This document shows positions 22,097 to 23,639 of a stretch of 23,639 nt of DNA, piece after piece. Location: NCBI GenBank assembly GCA_903898215.1, contig CAIUEQ010000089.1, positions 1-23,639 of the forward strand, written 5' to 3'. A program made the position numbers and the translations under genes. This DNA comes from an uncultured Bacteroidota bacterium (lineage in GTDB: Bacteria; Bacteroidota; Bacteroidia; UKL13-3). The notes below the pieces were generated by a model. The model was not told the origin of the DNA, did not search any database, and saw nothing but the letters and a program-made list of their open reading frames with translations. How positions within the stretch are numbered: position 1 is the stretch's first letter; every line of letters begins with the position of its first letter.

Positions 22097-23221
22097 TTAT
22101 TTAACGTTGCGGCCTTTCCAATTGTAGGTTCCATAGTTTGCCCAAATACCAATAATTACAACATATAGGATATGAAAAAGTTCGGCAATCGGTAAGAAAA
22201 ACAAAAAGCGTTTCATTTTAAAAAAATGCAAAACACTGAAAAGAAAAATTCCTTCAATAAAAGTTTTTGCTAAAAGCTGATATATTCCAATTTCAACATT
22301 AAAAAGTAAATTGAATATAATTGAAGCATTAAAAAAATATGCCCCAACTAAAATAGCTGTGATATACCTGTTCTCGTATTTAGTGCTTTTTGAAACCCAC
22401 CTCCTGCGTTGATCTGCTAATTCATGTAAAGAAGTATTTGCAGAGGTATAAACAACAGCCTTCTCATTCTTCAAAAACATGACTTCGTTGGGATATAACT
22501 TAAAAACTTTATGCATTAAAAACTCATCATCTCCGCTTGCAATTCCATCATAACCTTTATACCCTTCAACTTCATCAAACACTTTTTTTTCAAACATCAA
22601 ATTAGCAGCGCTGCACATATTTGGATTTTTTAACCTGATAGCCGAAGCTCCAATACCAACAAGTCCTGCGAATTCCATTGCCTGTATTTTTTGAAAAATA
22701 TTTTCAGCTTTAAAAGCAACCGGAGCATACACCATTTTGCAATGTTTTTTTGATATAAAATGATTTAATGTACTGAGCCATTCGGTACCTCTTTCGCAAT
22801 CAGCATCAGTTAAAATGATATAGTTTTTTGTTGCCTTTTTAATTCCAAAAGTGATGGCAGCTTTTTTGAGTTTTCGCTGTTCGGAATCATCATGCATATG
22901 AATTATCTGAACGTTGAATTCGGGATATCTTTTACAAAATTGCTCAACTATCAATTGTGTTTCATCTGTTGAATGATCGTTGATGACAATAACTTCAAAC
23001 AAATTTTGCGCATAATCTTGCCTCATGATATCTTCTAAACATTTCACGATTACATGCGCTTCATTTCTTGCAGGAATTAAAATAGAAAATGTTTGATACG
23101 TTTCCGTTGCTGCATCTTTCAAATCAAAATAATGAATACGCAACCAACCATAAAAATAGCATCCTATAAGCAATACATAAAGGGATGTGAGCAATATCGA
23201 AAGGTATAGAATTACTGTCAT
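22097..23221 (-). CDS. Membrane-bound family 2 glycosyltransferase
   Basis: This 374-residue inner-membrane enzyme transfers a sugar from a nucleotide donor. A membrane segment spans about 3-25 and the GT-A catalytic domain about 43-280. It carries S-I-L-I-P-A-R-N-E-A (46-55), V-I-N-D-H-S-T-D (79-86), the metal-binding T-D-A-D (138-141), the acceptor-site S-G-D-D-E-F (229-234) and Q-R-R-R-W (271-275), the last being the processive-type motif. About three membrane segments follow (285-365). Family neighbours act in polysaccharide or glycolipid synthesis; donor and acceptor are unknown. Its start overlaps the upstream membrane-protein gene by 4 bases, so the two are translationally coupled. Confidence 0.9.
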   Translation of the reverse strand: MTVILYLSILLTSLYVLLIGCYFYGWLRIHYFDLKDAATETYQTFSILIPARNEAHVIVKCLEDIMRQDYAQNLFEVIVINDHSTDETQLIVEQFCKRYPEFNVQIIHMHDDSEQRKLKKAAITFGIKKATKNYIILTDADCERGTEWLSTLNHFISKKHCKMVYAPVAFKAENIFQKIQAMEFAGLVGIGASAIRLKNPNMCSAANLMFEKKVFDEVEGYKGYDGIASGDDEFLMHKVFKLYPNEVMFLKNEKAVVYTSANTSLHELADQRRRWVSKSTKYENRYITAILVGAYFFNASIIFNLLFNVEIGIYQLLAKTFIEGIFLFSVLHFFKMKRFLFFLPIAELFHILYVVIIGIWANYGTYNWKGRNVK

Positions 23222-23639
23222 TTTTTAAATTTATGATTTACAATTACAATCAAACCATAAAATGCGGGTAGCATCAAATTAATGATCCAAAGTGAATATG
23301 CTGAAAGTAAAACACCCGCAGAATTATTTGTAAAAATGGTAAAGAAAAACAAAGCACTGGCACCTCTCATTCCTATTTCAATAAGCAAAAAAGAAGGCAC
23401 AAAAGATTGAGCACATAAAGTTGCGATGATGCAACACACAGTTGTTATTAGAGAAATTTCTACTCCAAAAAAATGCAGCAACAATACATATTGAATGATA
23501 AAAACACTGTACCTCAGGAATGAAAATATCAATACTTTTAACAATTCATTTTTTGTATAAAAAGAAAAAACTTCGAGATAAGGTTTGATCTTTTTTGAAA
23601 AAGAAATACGGCTTATCAAATGAATATTTAAAAACGCAT
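23218..23639 (-). CDS. Flippase-like (LPG synthase TM-region) membrane protein, C-terminal part, cut by window edge
   Basis: The frame stays open up to base 23639, so this is the C-terminal ~140 residues of a longer gene. The first apparent start, TTG at 23617-23619, is internal. It has about four membrane segments and the motif S-F-V-P-S-F-L-L-I-E-I-G-M-R-G-A, which matches the P-x-x-x-G-x-R-E/G-A region of the lysylphosphatidylglycerol synthase TM / AglD-YbhN family (about 300-340 residues when complete). Such proteins are predicted lipid or lipid-linked sugar translocases and often neighbour glycosyltransferases, as here: the next gene overlaps by 4 bases. The assignment rests on the C-terminus only. 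Confidence 0.7.
   Translation of the reverse strand, partial: AFLNIHLISRISFSKKIKPYLEVFSFYTKNELLKVLIFSFLRYSVFIIQYVLLLHFFGVEISLITTVCCIIATLCAQSFVPSFLLIEIGMRGASALFFFTIFTNNSAGVLLSAYSLWIINLMLPAFYGLIVIVNHKFKK

Overview
The window is almost entirely a low-GC (about one third G+C by eye) stretch of a Bacteroidota chromosome. Evidence: gene families and signal peptides typical of that phylum (DUF4369/TlpA-type thiol oxidoreductase, exported GH2 and GH20 glycosidases, glycosylasparaginase with a Tat signal, small outer-membrane barrels), almost no Shine-Dalgarno sequences, and several promoter-like TAnnTTTG boxes, the -7 element of this phylum. I cannot place it below phylum level; it looks like an environmental member of the Sphingobacteriia/Chitinophagia/Flavobacteriia type. 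I saw no rRNA, tRNA, CRISPR array, insertion sequence or phage genes.

The first ~190 bases do not belong to this genome. They encode the C-terminal 63 residues of ribosomal protein L2, but only if TGA is read as tryptophan: both TGA codons fall on invariant Trp positions. The stretch is also about 52% G+C over bases 1-120. The rest of the window uses TGG for Trp and TGA as a stop. The best reading is a protist mitochondrial rpl2 tail joined to a bacterial contig, probably an assembly or library chimera.

Layout. (1) 242-3123, plus strand: homogentisate 1,2-dioxygenase and 4-hydroxyphenylpyruvate dioxygenase, two consecutive steps of tyrosine catabolism, with a RelE/ParE-type toxin-antitoxin pair between them. 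(2) 3131-3345: a dispersed palindromic repeat that runs into a 15-bp tandem array, a terminator, and a second dispersed repeat. (3) 9825-3367, minus strand: a tight four-gene operon of beta-N-acetylhexosaminidase, glycosylasparaginase, a CutC-family protein and beta-mannosidase, whose activities fit breakdown of the N-glycan core. (4) 9962-14779: housekeeping and translation genes: a LOG-like nucleotide phosphoribohydrolase, an ABC-F ATPase with one degenerate ATP site, TsaE, an RsmF-like RNA m5C methyltransferase carrying a dispersed repeat in its reading frame, and a coiled-coil protein of unknown function. (5) 14943-18869, plus strand: an exported TlpA-like protein, an ABC-2 permease without its ATPase, and an arginase. 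(6) 18874-20329: a divergent pair of LuxC-like acyl-CoA reductase and 2[4Fe-4S] ferredoxin. (7) 20464-21809: two tandem paralogous outer-membrane proteins. (8) 21811-23639, minus strand: a small unknown protein, a membrane glycosyltransferase and the C-terminal part of a flippase-like membrane protein cut by the window edge.

No wholly new multi-gene system is evident. The points most worth a second look are the code-variant L2 fragment at the edge, the repeat captured inside the methyltransferase gene, the N-glycan operon with its embedded cutC, the toxin-antitoxin pair splitting the tyrosine pathway, and the asymmetric ABC-F protein.
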